From Cryobacterium sp. PH29-G1 (GTDB taxonomy: Bacteria > Actinomycetota > Actinomycetes > Actinomycetales > Microbacteriaceae): DNA of 64,000 bases. Shown here one piece after another: positions 32,044-41,500 of the stretch; within the stretch, counting starts at the first letter, position 1, and every line of letters begins with the position of its first letter. The DNA lies in contig NZ_JASISY010000004.1 of NCBI RefSeq assembly GCF_030063365.1, positions 186,001 to 250,000 on the forward strand, given 5' to 3'. Both the position numbers and the translations under genes were made by a program. The notes below the pieces were generated by a model. The model searched no databases and was not told where the DNA came from. It was given only the letters and a program-made list of their open reading frames with translations.

Positions 32044-34471
32044 TCTGGCTACCGAACCGGCCCCTCCCGCCGAAACCGTTCCGGAGCAACGTCGGGCACG
32101 CCCTCCGCGCGCGCCGCGCCGTCGGCGTGGGGGACGAGACGCCGCGCTGTGGCCGCTTTTCGTTAGCCAGTTGCTCCTGCTGCTCATCTGCTGCGCCGCA
32201 CTCGGCCCCCTGCTGCGGGGGAGCGCCTGGTGGTGGGCCTGCGCTGTAGTCGCCACGGCCGTGCTGCTGGGCGCGGCAGTGTTTCGTCGCCTGGGGCTGA
32301 GTCGCCCGATTGTTCCGGTCGCCAACATGGCGGTGCTGGTGGGAACGATGACGGTGTTGTTCGGCGGTGGCACCGGACTGTTCTGGGTAATTCCGACACC
32401 GCAAACCGTGGGCGCTTTTCGCGGGCTGATCACCGCCGGAGGAGCCTCCGTCGCCCAACAGAGCACGCCGGCCGAGGTGACCGGCGGCATCCTCTTTCTG
32501 CTGGCCGGCGGTACCGGACTGATCGCCCTTGTGCTGGACCTGTTCACGGTGACCCTCCGGTGGCCCGCGATTGGTGCGCTGGGCGCAGCGGTGCCGGTGC
32601 TGGTGCCCGGCTTCATCATCGATGACGGCGCCGATGTCGCCGCCCTCACGGTGGCGGCCATCGCGTTCCTCGTGTTGCTGCGGGTGGATGTCTACGTGCG
32701 GCGCATGCAGCTGGCCACGCGTGCTCCGGCCGGACCCCACGAGCCGCGCACCTACCGGGCGGAACGGCCACGCGGCCCCGGGCCGATCGGGGGCGCGCTC
32801 ACCGTCGGATCCCTGACGATCGTGGGTGCCCTGATTCTGAGTACGCTCGCGCCGGCGTTCACGGCGGGGGGCCTCGTTGGCGCCCGGCCCAGCGGATTAT
32901 TGTTCGGCAGCGGGGTGAGCCCCATGATCAATCTGGGCCAGGACCTGCGCCGGCCCAAGGCCGGACCGGCCTTCCACTACACCTCGACCGGCACGGAGCA
33001 GCCGTATTTCACTCTGCTGACCCTCGACGAGGTCATCGGCCTGAACTGGACGGCGCGTATCGACGGGGCAGACACGCGCAACTCGATCGACGATATTCAG
33101 CGGCCGTTCGGGCTGGACGCCACCGTGGAGACCCTGGAAGCGTCGACGTCGGTGGTCATTGACGGCGTGAACAGCCACTGGCTGCCCGCACCGGCGCGAG
33201 CCACGAGCATCGAGGGGCTGCGCGGCCGGTGGTATTGGGACAGCCGCACCCGGGCCATCGCGAGCATCAACGCGAGCACGCTCGGTCAGAAATACACCGT
33301 CTCGTCGTTGGAGATCAAGCCGACCGCCGACCAGCTACGCCGATCCAGCGTCGACTATCCGGCGAGTGTCCTGGGCAATCTGCAGCTGCCGGTCGACCCG
33401 CCGCTGATCATCGAGGAAACGGCCCGGCAGGTCACGAAAGACGCCGCGACGAGCTATGACGCCGCGGTGGCCATGCAGACCTATTTGCGCAGCAGCGCCT
33501 TCACCTACGACACGGATGCGCCCGTCGATGACGGTTATGACGGCGGCGGCGTTGACGTGATCGGAGTGTTCCTCGACGTTAAGCGCGGCTACTGCGTGCA
33601 CTTCGCTGCGACTATGGCCGCGATGGCGCGCGCCATCGGCATTCCGTCACGGGTGTCGCTCGGGTACCTGCCCGGCGTGAAGTCTCAGGACCTCGCCCAG
33701 GGGCGAGGGCGCTACGACGTTGATTCGCACGACCTGCACGCCTGGCCGGAGTTGTACTTCGTCGGTATCGGCTGGGTGAAATTCGAACCGACACCCGGCC
33801 GCGGCACCGTGCCCAACTACGAGCAGACAGCGGATGCCGGCACGCCGACGACCCTGCCCGGTGGAGTCGCCGCGCCCGGCGCGCCCGGACTCAGCCCCGA
33901 CCGGCTCGCCGACGATTCGGCCCTCGAACGCGGTGCGGCGGCGCAGAGCGCGACGAACAGTGGCCTGCTGGGCGTTATCGGCTACAGCGCGCTGGGCCTG
34001 CTCGTGCTGTTGCTGCCGGGAACAATCAGACGGATGCTGCGGCGTTCGCGCGTGCGCCGCATCCGCTCTGGAGAGGCCGGCGGTGCCCTGGCCTGGATCG
34101 AGCTGCAGCACACCAGCCGAGATCACGGCATAGCGGTGTTGGTCACCGAAACTCCGCGTGCGTTCGCGAAGCGCCTGCTGCACCTCGGCACGCTCGATCC
34201 GGTCACCGCGGCGGCGCTCGAACGGGTGCTGCTGGCAGTGGAGCGGTCCCGGTATGACCGCCCGCCCACTCGGCCGTCTGCTCAATCGGTTGCGCGGGAG
34301 GACGACCCGGCATGGGCCCTCGCCGACGATCTCATCCGGGTGCTGGGCGCGGTGCACGCGGGGGCACGCGTCGGCATCCGTCTGCGCGCCACGATCGTGC
34401 CCACCTCGCTGTTTGCCGGGCTCGGTGCGGTACTGCGCGGGGAACGACGAGCCAGGCCCAGCACCCCCTGA
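32036..34471 (+). CDS. transglutaminase-like membrane protein (TgpA type)
   Basis: 811 residues from GTG 32036. After a basic N-terminus there are about six membrane spans (about 38-225), and then a large extracytoplasmic region. The transglutaminase-like core at about 510-590 shows the Cys in KRGYCVHFAATMAAMARAIGIPSRV, the His in DSHDLHAWPELYF, and the Asp/Glu in WVKFEPTPG. A further span near 640-660 leads to a cytoplasmic DUF4129-like tail. With MoxR and DUF58 it makes a three-gene module common in actinobacteria. The natural substrate is unknown. Confidence 0.88.
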   Translation: MTSLATEPAPPAETVPEQRRARPPRAPRRRRGGRDAALWPLFVSQLLLLLICCAALGPLLRGSAWWWACAVVATAVLLGAAVFRRLGLSRPIVPVANMAVLVGTMTVLFGGGTGLFWVIPTPQTVGAFRGLITAGGASVAQQSTPAEVTGGILFLLAGGTGLIALVLDLFTVTLRWPAIGALGAAVPVLVPGFIIDDGADVAALTVAAIAFLVLLRVDVYVRRMQLATRAPAGPHEPRTYRAERPRGPGPIGGALTVGSLTIVGALILSTLAPAFTAGGLVGARPSGLLFGSGVSPMINLGQDLRRPKAGPAFHYTSTGTEQPYFTLLTLDEVIGLNWTARIDGADTRNSIDDIQRPFGLDATVETLEASTSVVIDGVNSHWLPAPARATSIEGLRGRWYWDSRTRAIASINASTLGQKYTVSSLEIKPTADQLRRSSVDYPASVLGNLQLPVDPPLIIEETARQVTKDAATSYDAAVAMQTYLRSSAFTYDTDAPVDDGYDGGGVDVIGVFLDVKRGYCVHFAATMAAMARAIGIPSRVSLGYLPGVKSQDLAQGRGRYDVDSHDLHAWPELYFVGIGWVKFEPTPGRGTVPNYEQTADAGTPTTLPGGVAAPGAPGLSPDRLADDSALERGAAAQSATNSGLLGVIGYSALGLLVLLLPGTIRRMLRRSRVRRIRSGEAGGALAWIELQHTSRDHGIAVLVTETPRAFAKRLLHLGTLDPVTAAALERVLLAVERSRYDRPPTRPSAQSVAREDDPAWALADDLIRVLGAVHAGARVGIRLRATIVPTSLFAGLGAVLRGERRARPSTP

Positions 34472-34508
34472 ACTGCGCCAACAGGCAGAGCGCGTAGAAT
34501 ATACGACC

Positions 34509-35081
34509 GTGACTAAGTTCAAGAAGACGCCGTACACGGTCGACGTGCGTGACCTCATCAACCGTCCAGGCACCATGCACGAGATTCATCTCGATATCGT
34601 GGTTCCCGATGACCTCGGCGCCGGCCTCGTGGCAGTGAAAGCCGGATCGACCCTGTCGACTGAGCTGCGCCTTGAGGCGATGCACGAGGGAATTCTAGTG
34701 AGCATCGAGGTGTACGCACGGGCGTTGGGCGAGTGCGGCCGGTGCCTTAAAGACATCGACCTGCCGGTTCGAGTTCATTTTGCCGAGCTTTTCGGTTATC
34801 CTCAGGAGGAAGCCTTCGAGTTTGAGATTTTGGACGACCATGTCGATTTGGAATCTTTGATCCGGGACGCGGTAGTGTTATCACTTCCGTTCCAGCCGGT
34901 ATGTCGGCGGGATTGCCCTGGTCTTGACAGTGAGACCGGACAGCCGCTTGCCGAACTACCTGAACTCGTTTCCGACGAGAGCTACGATCCCCGGTGGTCA
35001 GCGCTGGCTGGGTTTACGGCTTCCACAGACAAAGACATGGATGCGGACATCCATGTTTCAGACAGCAGAGAAGAGAAGTAG
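34509..35081 (+). CDS. DUF177 (YceD-like) protein preceding rpmF
   Basis: 190 residues from GTG 34509, eight bases after TAGAAT. The DUF177 pattern is visible as CGRCLKDI at about 78-85 and CRRDCPGL at about 134-141, which together may bind zinc; [17 protein letters not shown] closes the domain. In many bacteria yceD lies directly before rpmF, as here, and is linked to ribosome or rRNA maturation. The acidic tail ([15 protein letters not shown]) is probably disordered. Its stop is two bases before the rpmF ATG. Confidence 0.9.
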   Translation: MTKFKKTPYTVDVRDLINRPGTMHEIHLDIVVPDDLGAGLVAVKAGSTLSTELRLEAMHEGILVSIEVYARALGECGRCLKDIDLPVRVHFAELFGYPQEEAFEFEILDDHVDLESLIRDAVVLSLPFQPVCRRDCPGLDSETGQPLAELPELVSDESYDPRWSALAGFTASTDKDMDADIHVSDSREEK

Positions 35082-35083
35082 TC

Positions 35084-35287
35084 ATGGCAGTTCCGAAGCG
35101 CAAGATGTCGCGTTCCAACACTCACTCGCGTCGCGCGCAGTGGAAGGCCACGCCTCCCACCCTCGTGAAGACCATGGAGGGTGGCAAGGTTGTCTACAGC
35201 CTGCCGCACCGCGCCAAGGTCGTCACCGACTCCACCGGTACCCCGATGTTCATGGAATACAAGGGCCGCAAAGTCGCCGACGTTTAA
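35084..35287 (+). CDS. rpmF: 50S ribosomal protein L32
   Basis: 67 residues, beginning [20 protein letters not shown], the L32 signature. The zinc-binding cysteines of C+ type L32 are absent, so this is the zinc-independent form. It is co-transcribed with DUF177 and followed by rnc. AGAGAAG precedes the ATG. Confidence 0.95.
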   Translation: MAVPKRKMSRSNTHSRRAQWKATPPTLVKTMEGGKVVYSLPHRAKVVTDSTGTPMFMEYKGRKVADV

Positions 35288-35335
35288 GACACTTCTTCTC
35301 ACTAGGCCGCGCAATCGGTCGATGAAGATGTACAG

Positions 35336-36028
35336 ATGAAAAACGCGAGTACCGAGCGGTCGCCCCTGTTGGCGACCCTCGGCGTGCAGATTGAACCGGT
35401 GATTCTGGAGCTTGCTCTGACGCACCGGTCTTTTGCGTACGAAAATGGCGGTATCCCCACCAACGAGCGTCTCGAATTTCTCGGCGACTCGATCCTGGGG
35501 CAGGCTGTCACGGTCATGCTGTACCGCACCTACCCGGATCTTGACGAGGGACACCTGGCCAAGCGTCGGGCCAGCCTCGTGTCGACGGCTGCTCTCGCGC
35601 AGATCGCCCGCGGCCTCGGGCTGGGGGAATTCATCCGTCTCGGACGCGGTGAAATTCTTACCGGCGGGCGCGATAAAGCGTCGATCCTGGCAGACACCGT
35701 CGAAGCGCTGATCGGCGCTACCTTTCTCGACGCCGGTGGCGAAGTCGCCACCGCGTTCGTGCTGCGTCTGATCGAGCCGCTGCTGGCCGAACCAGGCCAT
35801 TTCGGGGTGTCGATGGACCCGAAAACGAGCCTGCAGGAACTCGCCGCGCGTGTGGGCGCCGGCGTTCCCGTTTACACGCTCGAAGCCAGCGGGCCAGACC
35901 ACTCGAAGGAATTCGTCGCGACCGTCGTTGTCGGCTCGACCGTGACGGCGCAGGGTGTTGGTCCCAGCAAGAAATTCGCCGAGATGGCCGCTGCCCGCGA
36001 CGCCATCGACCAACTCACCGCGCTGTAG
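35336..36028 (+). CDS. rnc: ribonuclease III
   Basis: 230 residues. The catalytic signature NERLEFLGDSILGQ lies at about 39-52, with a second acidic site at DTVEALIGATFLDAGG (about 121-136). The double-stranded RNA-binding domain starts at about 160 (DPKTSLQELAA) and ends with GPSKKFAEMAAARDAI. It processes rRNA precursors and duplex RNA. It follows rpmF by 48 bases and is followed by mutM after 11 bases. Confidence 0.95.
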   Translation: MKNASTERSPLLATLGVQIEPVILELALTHRSFAYENGGIPTNERLEFLGDSILGQAVTVMLYRTYPDLDEGHLAKRRASLVSTAALAQIARGLGLGEFIRLGRGEILTGGRDKASILADTVEALIGATFLDAGGEVATAFVLRLIEPLLAEPGHFGVSMDPKTSLQELAARVGAGVPVYTLEASGPDHSKEFVATVVVGSTVTAQGVGPSKKFAEMAAARDAIDQLTAL

Positions 36029-36039
36029 TCGCGCCTGGC

Positions 36040-36951
36040 ATGCCGGAACTTCCCGAAGTCGAGGTCGTGCGCGCCGGCCTGGAGCCGGCGGTGACCGGCG
36101 CTACCGTGGCCGGCATTGAGATCTTCGACGAGCGATCCTTGCGCCGCCATGCGCCGGCCGCCGGATCCTTCACCGACCTGCTGCGCGGGCGGCAAATTCT
36201 TGCCGCCGTACGCCGCGGCAAATTTCTGTGGCTACCCCTCGATAGCGGTCGCGCCGTGGTCATCCACCTCGGCATGAGCGGCCAGGTGCTGCTGCGCACA
36301 CCGGGCGCCGCGGCGGATCGCATGTTGCGTATCCGCTTGGCGCTGGAACACCCGAGCCACGGCGAGCTGTGGGTCAACTTCGTCGATCAGCGCATCTTCG
36401 GGAGCATGGCCGTCGACGCCCTGGTACCGACCGCTGACCACAGGCCGGGCGGCTATTCGGGCGCGGTCGAAGCGGATGCCGCCTGGCGGAACCGCCTGCC
36501 GTCGCAGGTCGCGCACATTGCTCGCGACCCGATCGACCCGTCATTTTCGGCGCCCGCCTTTTTCGCCGCTCTGGCCCGCAAGAACACCGGCATCAAGCGA
36601 GCGTTGCTTGATCAGAACCTGATCAGCGGAATCGGAAATATCTACGCCGATGAAGCGCTGTTCGCCGCGCGCATCCACTATGAGCAGCCGGCTGCGTCGC
36701 TGTCGCCCGCGAAGGCCCGGGCGTTGCTCGCGGCCGTGCGCACCATCTTGCACCGCGCTCTCGCCGAGGGCGGTACCAGCTTCGACGCCCAATACGTGAA
36801 CGTGAACGGGCAGTCCGGCTATTTCGCGCACAGCCTGGAGGCTTACGGCCGGCAGGGCACACCGTGCTCCCGGTGCGGCACGTTGTTGGTGCGCGAGCAG
36901 TTCATGAACCGCGGCTCGCACTTCTGCCCGCGCTGCCAGCGACTGCGCTAG
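36040..36951 (+). CDS. mutM: formamidopyrimidine-DNA glycosylase
   Basis: 303 residues. It starts MPELPEVEVVRAGLEP, where Pro2 is the catalytic nucleophile after Met removal and Glu3 is also catalytic. NFVDQRIFG, NLISGIGNIYADEALF and the C-terminal zinc finger CSRCGTLLVREQFMNRGSHFC (ending CPRC) complete the Fpg pattern. It removes 8-oxoguanine. The protein is slightly longer than E. coli Fpg owing to small loop insertions (for example around 130-150). Confidence 0.95.
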   Translation: MPELPEVEVVRAGLEPAVTGATVAGIEIFDERSLRRHAPAAGSFTDLLRGRQILAAVRRGKFLWLPLDSGRAVVIHLGMSGQVLLRTPGAAADRMLRIRLALEHPSHGELWVNFVDQRIFGSMAVDALVPTADHRPGGYSGAVEADAAWRNRLPSQVAHIARDPIDPSFSAPAFFAALARKNTGIKRALLDQNLISGIGNIYADEALFAARIHYEQPAASLSPAKARALLAAVRTILHRALAEGGTSFDAQYVNVNGQSGYFAHSLEAYGRQGTPCSRCGTLLVREQFMNRGSHFCPRCQRLR

Positions 36952-37275
36952 GGCGCCGCCCACACCTGGGTTTGCCGGTAGGGCAGCCGCCCACGGCCCG
37001 AGGTGGTGCGAGCGCGCGGGAGCTGTGCCCGTGCGCGGGACTTCCGGCACCGAAGCTGTTGAAGCCCGTCACGCTGCGCGGGGGTTGCGCCAGTGCGCGG
37101 GAGTTCGAGTCTGGCCAGAGCTCCCGCGCCGCGCAGTGCGCGGGAGCTGCGCCAGTGCGCGGGGTTTGCGCCTCGCGCGCAGCGGCGCAGCTCCCGCGCA
37201 GCCTCGCCGGGGGCACCGCCGATCTCAGGGTGGGGCGTGCGCATGCGCACACTCTGAGGCGTGAGCGTGCGCACC
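36952..37275. repeat. intergenic array of GCGCGGGAG-type palindromic repeats
   Basis: This 324-base convergent gap holds no gene. It is built from degenerate copies of GTGCGCGGGAGTTGCGCCA-like units in both orientations: GCGCGGGAGCTGTGCC near 37015, GCGCGGGAGTTCGA near 37095, and GCGCGGGAGCTGCGCC near 37138. AGCTCCCGCGC (37119-37129) and GCGCGGGAGCT (37138-37148) form a perfect 11-bp stem with an 8-base loop. Another inverted copy is GCGCAGCTCCCGCGCAGC near 37185. The same unit recurs at 59033-59200. It probably acts as a bidirectional terminator or REP-like element. Confidence 0.7.
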
Positions 37276-38367
37276 TCATGATTCGGCGGGGGAGGGCACA
37301 ACGCGCTTCCAGGCGCCCTCGTGGCCCATCGGCACGAAGCCGAGCGCCTCATTGACGTCGAGCATGTGCCGGTTCTCTTCGGCGTTGAAGGTTATGACCG
37401 ACGGATGCCCCGGGCTCTCCTGCGTGAGGTATTCCAGGTTCGCCGTCTTCAGCAGCATGCCGAGGCGGTTGCCACGGTGCTCGCGCAGCACGAGGGTGTC
37501 TTCCTGGCCCACAGCACGATCCATTTCCGCCGGCACCGACAGCTGGGTGAACGCGACGAGGTGGCCGCTCGGCTCATGCACTGCGGCCGCGGTGAGAATG
37601 CGCCGCGGGCTGAAGCCGCGGGAATGTTCCTCGTCGACGAGGCGCTCGGCGGTCCACACGTCTTCGGGCTCCTCCAAGCCCGCCGTGGGGGCATCGGCGC
37701 TCATCCGGGTAAAGAGCACCGCGAGGTCGTCGCGCCAGCGCGGGGGGGTCGCCTCACTCCAGCAGCGCACGGTGTAATCGCGGCCGGCGCGCGCAGCGGC
37801 ATCCGCTCGGAACCGGCGAATTACGTTCTGGTCAGCGGGCAGGGCGAGGCGGCTGCCGCGCTCCACCTGTTCGAGCCGGTAGCCGCGGGCGAGCAGAAAC
37901 CGCACCTCGGGGTTGCCGCGCGGAACCGAACCGAAACCGGTCGGTGCGGTCAGGCGTTCGCCCGAAGCATCCGCGGACGCCGTGTAGACGATGAGCTCGT
38001 GCCGGTTTTCGGTGGCGGCCAGTTCTTCGATCCGGTCGGCCAGGGCACTGCCGATGCCCCGGCCACGCCACTGCGGCAGCACCTGCACGCCAACCCAGGC
38101 GTGGTCGTCGGTCTGGTCCAGCACGGTTTCGTAGGTCGCACGTCCTACGATCGTGCCACCGGCTCGGGCAACGAGCATGCGTTTCGGGTCGTATCGAGTG
38201 TTGAGCCAGACCGGAAGCAGCTCGGCAGCCGAAAAATTCAGCTCGTCGGTGCCGAATCCCGCCGTCTCGACGATATTGCGCAGTGCGGCCACTGCCTCAA
38301 AGTCGGCCCAGCCGGGCGCAGCCGGCCCTGCCGGAATGACGAGTTCATCGATGGTAAAGCCGCTCAT
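37276..38367 (-). CDS. tandem GNAT-domain acetyltransferase
   Basis: 363 residues with two GNAT folds. The first (about 1-165) has the acetyl-CoA loop VQVLPQWRGRGIGSALADRI. The second (about 190-363) has TLVLREHRGNRLGMLLKTANL, and the end VNEALGFVPMGHEGAWKRV is typical of GNAT beta-strands 6-7. Two-domain GNATs of this type in actinobacteria are related to mycothiol synthase-like proteins, but the substrate is unknown. ATG 38367 is preceded by TACTCT eight bases upstream; the longer frame is not supported. It is divergent from smc. Confidence 0.85.
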   Translation of the reverse strand: MSGFTIDELVIPAGPAAPGWADFEAVAALRNIVETAGFGTDELNFSAAELLPVWLNTRYDPKRMLVARAGGTIVGRATYETVLDQTDDHAWVGVQVLPQWRGRGIGSALADRIEELAATENRHELIVYTASADASGERLTAPTGFGSVPRGNPEVRFLLARGYRLEQVERGSRLALPADQNVIRRFRADAAARAGRDYTVRCWSEATPPRWRDDLAVLFTRMSADAPTAGLEEPEDVWTAERLVDEEHSRGFSPRRILTAAAVHEPSGHLVAFTQLSVPAEMDRAVGQEDTLVLREHRGNRLGMLLKTANLEYLTQESPGHPSVITFNAEENRHMLDVNEALGFVPMGHEGAWKRVVPSPAES

Positions 38368-38591
38368 GCTGCGCCAGAGTAGTCGTGCGGCACGGTCCTG
38401 TACACAACGGCTGGCCACTTTTAGGACCGACTGCGATCCCGGCCGACAACCGTCGGAATCGCACGGCGCAGTCCCCGGCCGTGCACGCCACACTGCGCGA
38501 TAAGCGGATGTCCCGGCCAGTGTCGGTGGGGCACGGTACCGTTGAATCAGCCCGGAATACAACCGCGGCCGACCGAGCGAAAGGGTGCGCG

Positions 38592-41500
38592 TTGTATTTG
38601 AAGAGCCTCACCCTCAAGGGGTTCAAATCGTTCGCCCAACCGACGACGTTCGCGTTCGAACCCGGCGTCACCTGCGTGGTCGGCCCAAACGGGTCGGGCA
38701 AATCCAACGTCGTCGACGCGCTCGCCTGGGTGATGGGTGAGCAGGGTGTGAAGACCCTGCGTGGCGGCAAGATGGAAGACGTCATTTTCGCCGGCACGTC
38801 GACCCGTGGCCCGCTCGGTCGAGCCGAGGTCACCCTCACCATTGACAACGCCGACGGCGCCCTGCCGATCGACTACTCCGAAGTCACCATTTCACGCACG
38901 CTGTTTCGCAACGGCGCGAGTGAATACGCCATCAACGGGCGCACCTGCCGGCTGCTCGACGTGCAGGAACTGCTCAGCGACTCCGGCCTCGGCCGAGAGA
39001 TGCACGTCATTGTCGGGCAGGGACAGCTCGACGCCGTGCTGGGCGCCACCCCCGAAGAACGTCGCGGCTTCATCGAAGAAGCGGCCGGTATCCTTAAACA
39101 CCGACGCCGCAAAGAGAAAACCCTGCGCAAGCTCGATGCGATGCAGACCAACCTCACGCGGCTGAGTGACCTCGCCGGGGAGATTCGCCGCCAGCTCAAA
39201 CCACTCGGCCACCAGGCCGAAATTGCCCGCGAGGCGCAGACCATTGCCGCCGTCGTACGCGACGCCAGGGCCCGCCTTTTGGCCGATGACGTGGTCACGC
39301 TGCGCACCGCGCTCGATGCTCACAATCGCACCGAGAGCGAACGGCACACCGAACGGGTCGTGCTGCAGGAACAGCTCTCGCAGAAGCAGGTGCGGGTGCA
39401 ACGACTCGAACTCGCCCAGGTGGGCGATGCCGTCGATCTGGCCCGCCGCACCAGCTATGGGCTCGAATCGGCGCAGGAACGTTTGCGTAGCCTCTACACG
39501 CTCGCCAACCAACGACTGGCCTTGCTGGGTGCGCAGGCCGAATCCACCGGCCGGGTCTCGAGTGTCACACCCACCATGCTGACCGAGGCCGCGGCCGAGG
39601 TCGAGCAGTTGCGCGCCGGCATCGAGGTGGCCGACATCGCGTGGGGCGGCGCCCGCGAGCAGAGTACGCTCGCGCGTTCGCGGCTCGACGCGGTCGACGA
39701 AGACATTGCGGCGCAGGCCGCCCTCATTTCCCGACATGACCTCGAAATTTCACAGCTGACCGGGCAATCCCAGACCGCGGCATCGCGGCTCGCCGCGCTG
39801 CGCGGCGAACAGCTGCGCCAGCAGAATGCCCTCGACGCGGCGACGGACCGCAGCCGACAGGCGCAGCAGACGCTTGCGGAGCTGGAGTCGACGATGCCCT
39901 CCGATGAACTCGATTCGGCTGAACTCTCACAGGCTGACCTGGCCCGGTCATTTGAGTTGGCCTTCGAACAGGCGCAGGCCGCGGTGCAGAGCGCGGAGGG
40001 CGAGGTGGAGCGACTGCGCGACGAATTGCACCAGCTCGAACGGGACCGCGACGCCCAGGCTGCCCGCCACGGGGCGTTTTCGCTCGCACTCGACCAGAAA
40101 GACGGCTCGTCCGAGCTGTTGGAAGCGCGGCTGGCCGGTATTCGTGGCCTGGTGGCCGAGCATGTGCGCGTCCAATCCGGGTTCGAGGCGGCGATCGCGG
40201 CTGCTCTCGGGTCACTCGCTGACGCCGTACTGGCCGAGAATCGTGACGCCGCCCTCGACGCGATCGTGCGCGCTGAGCTAGACGGCTTCGGGCGGGTGGA
40301 ACTCATCGTGGCCGATGGCGTGGCCGATGGCGTGGCCGATGGCGTGGCCGACGCCGTTGACCCGGCCGCCGGCACCGATCATCTCGACCTGCCGGCAGGT
40401 ATCCGCTGGGCGAGCGACGTTGTTGACGCACCGGCCGGGGTGCGCGGCCTGCTCGCGCAGACCATTATCGCCGACGATCTGGCGCTGGCCCGTGACGGCC
40501 AACTGCCCGACGGTCTCACCGTCATCACCCGGGCGGGCGAGGTTGTCAGCCGGTGGGTCGTGCGCGGTGGTTCCGGGGCTCGGCAGAGCAAACTCGAACT
40601 CGTCGCCGAACGCGACACCGCTGCTGAGAAGCTCGCTACCGTGACCTCCCGGATCGAGCGGGTGAGGTTCGATTTCACCGAACAGCGCACACTGTTACAC
40701 GCGTACAAGGGGCAGGCCGTGAGCGCGCGCGCGGCCCTGCGGGATTTCGAAACTCAGCTGGCCGCCCGCACCGAACGAAGAGGACGACTCGTCGTGCAGG
40801 CCGATGCCGCTGCCGCCGACCGTGACCGAGTCACCGCCGCGCTCGGGCTGGCGACGGGCGCCGTGGTCGAAGCCGAATCCCTCGCTGCAGACGCCGCCGC
40901 CGCGCTCGTGACGGCTCAGTCACAGCCGCGCCCCATCCTTGACGCCTCCGTGCGTGAGGCGCTGTACCTCGAACTTGAAGTTGCCCGCGAGACCGAGGTC
41001 GAGGCCCGATTGCAGGTTGAAACCGCCCGGGAACGCGTGCGTGCGGGCGAGTTGCAGCTGAAGACTCTCACCCACCAGCTCGAAACCGAGAAAACGGCAG
41101 CAGCCGCCGCGGCCCGCCGTGCCGTGATCCGCCGCCGTCAAGTGGATGCCGCCACCCGCGTCGCCGAAGCGCTTCCCGGTGTGCTCGCTGCGGTCGATCG
41201 TTCGGTGTCCGAGGCGCGGCTTCGTTTGGCCAGTGCTGAAGCCGAACGGGCCAGCCAAAACACCGAGCTGCAGCAGCTGCGACGGGACGAAAACACCCTG
41301 CGCGATCGCCTTGCCTCGATCACCGAGAATGTGCACGGCCTGGAACTCGAAATTTACGAAAAGAAACTGCACCTCTCGGCACTGCTCGAACGGGCCGGCA
41401 GCGAACTCGGTTTGACCGAAGACGTGCTGGTCGACGAATACGGTCCCGACCAGCTCAGTCCGTCCGACGGCTCCACGGGGGATGATGCGGGGGGCGGCAT

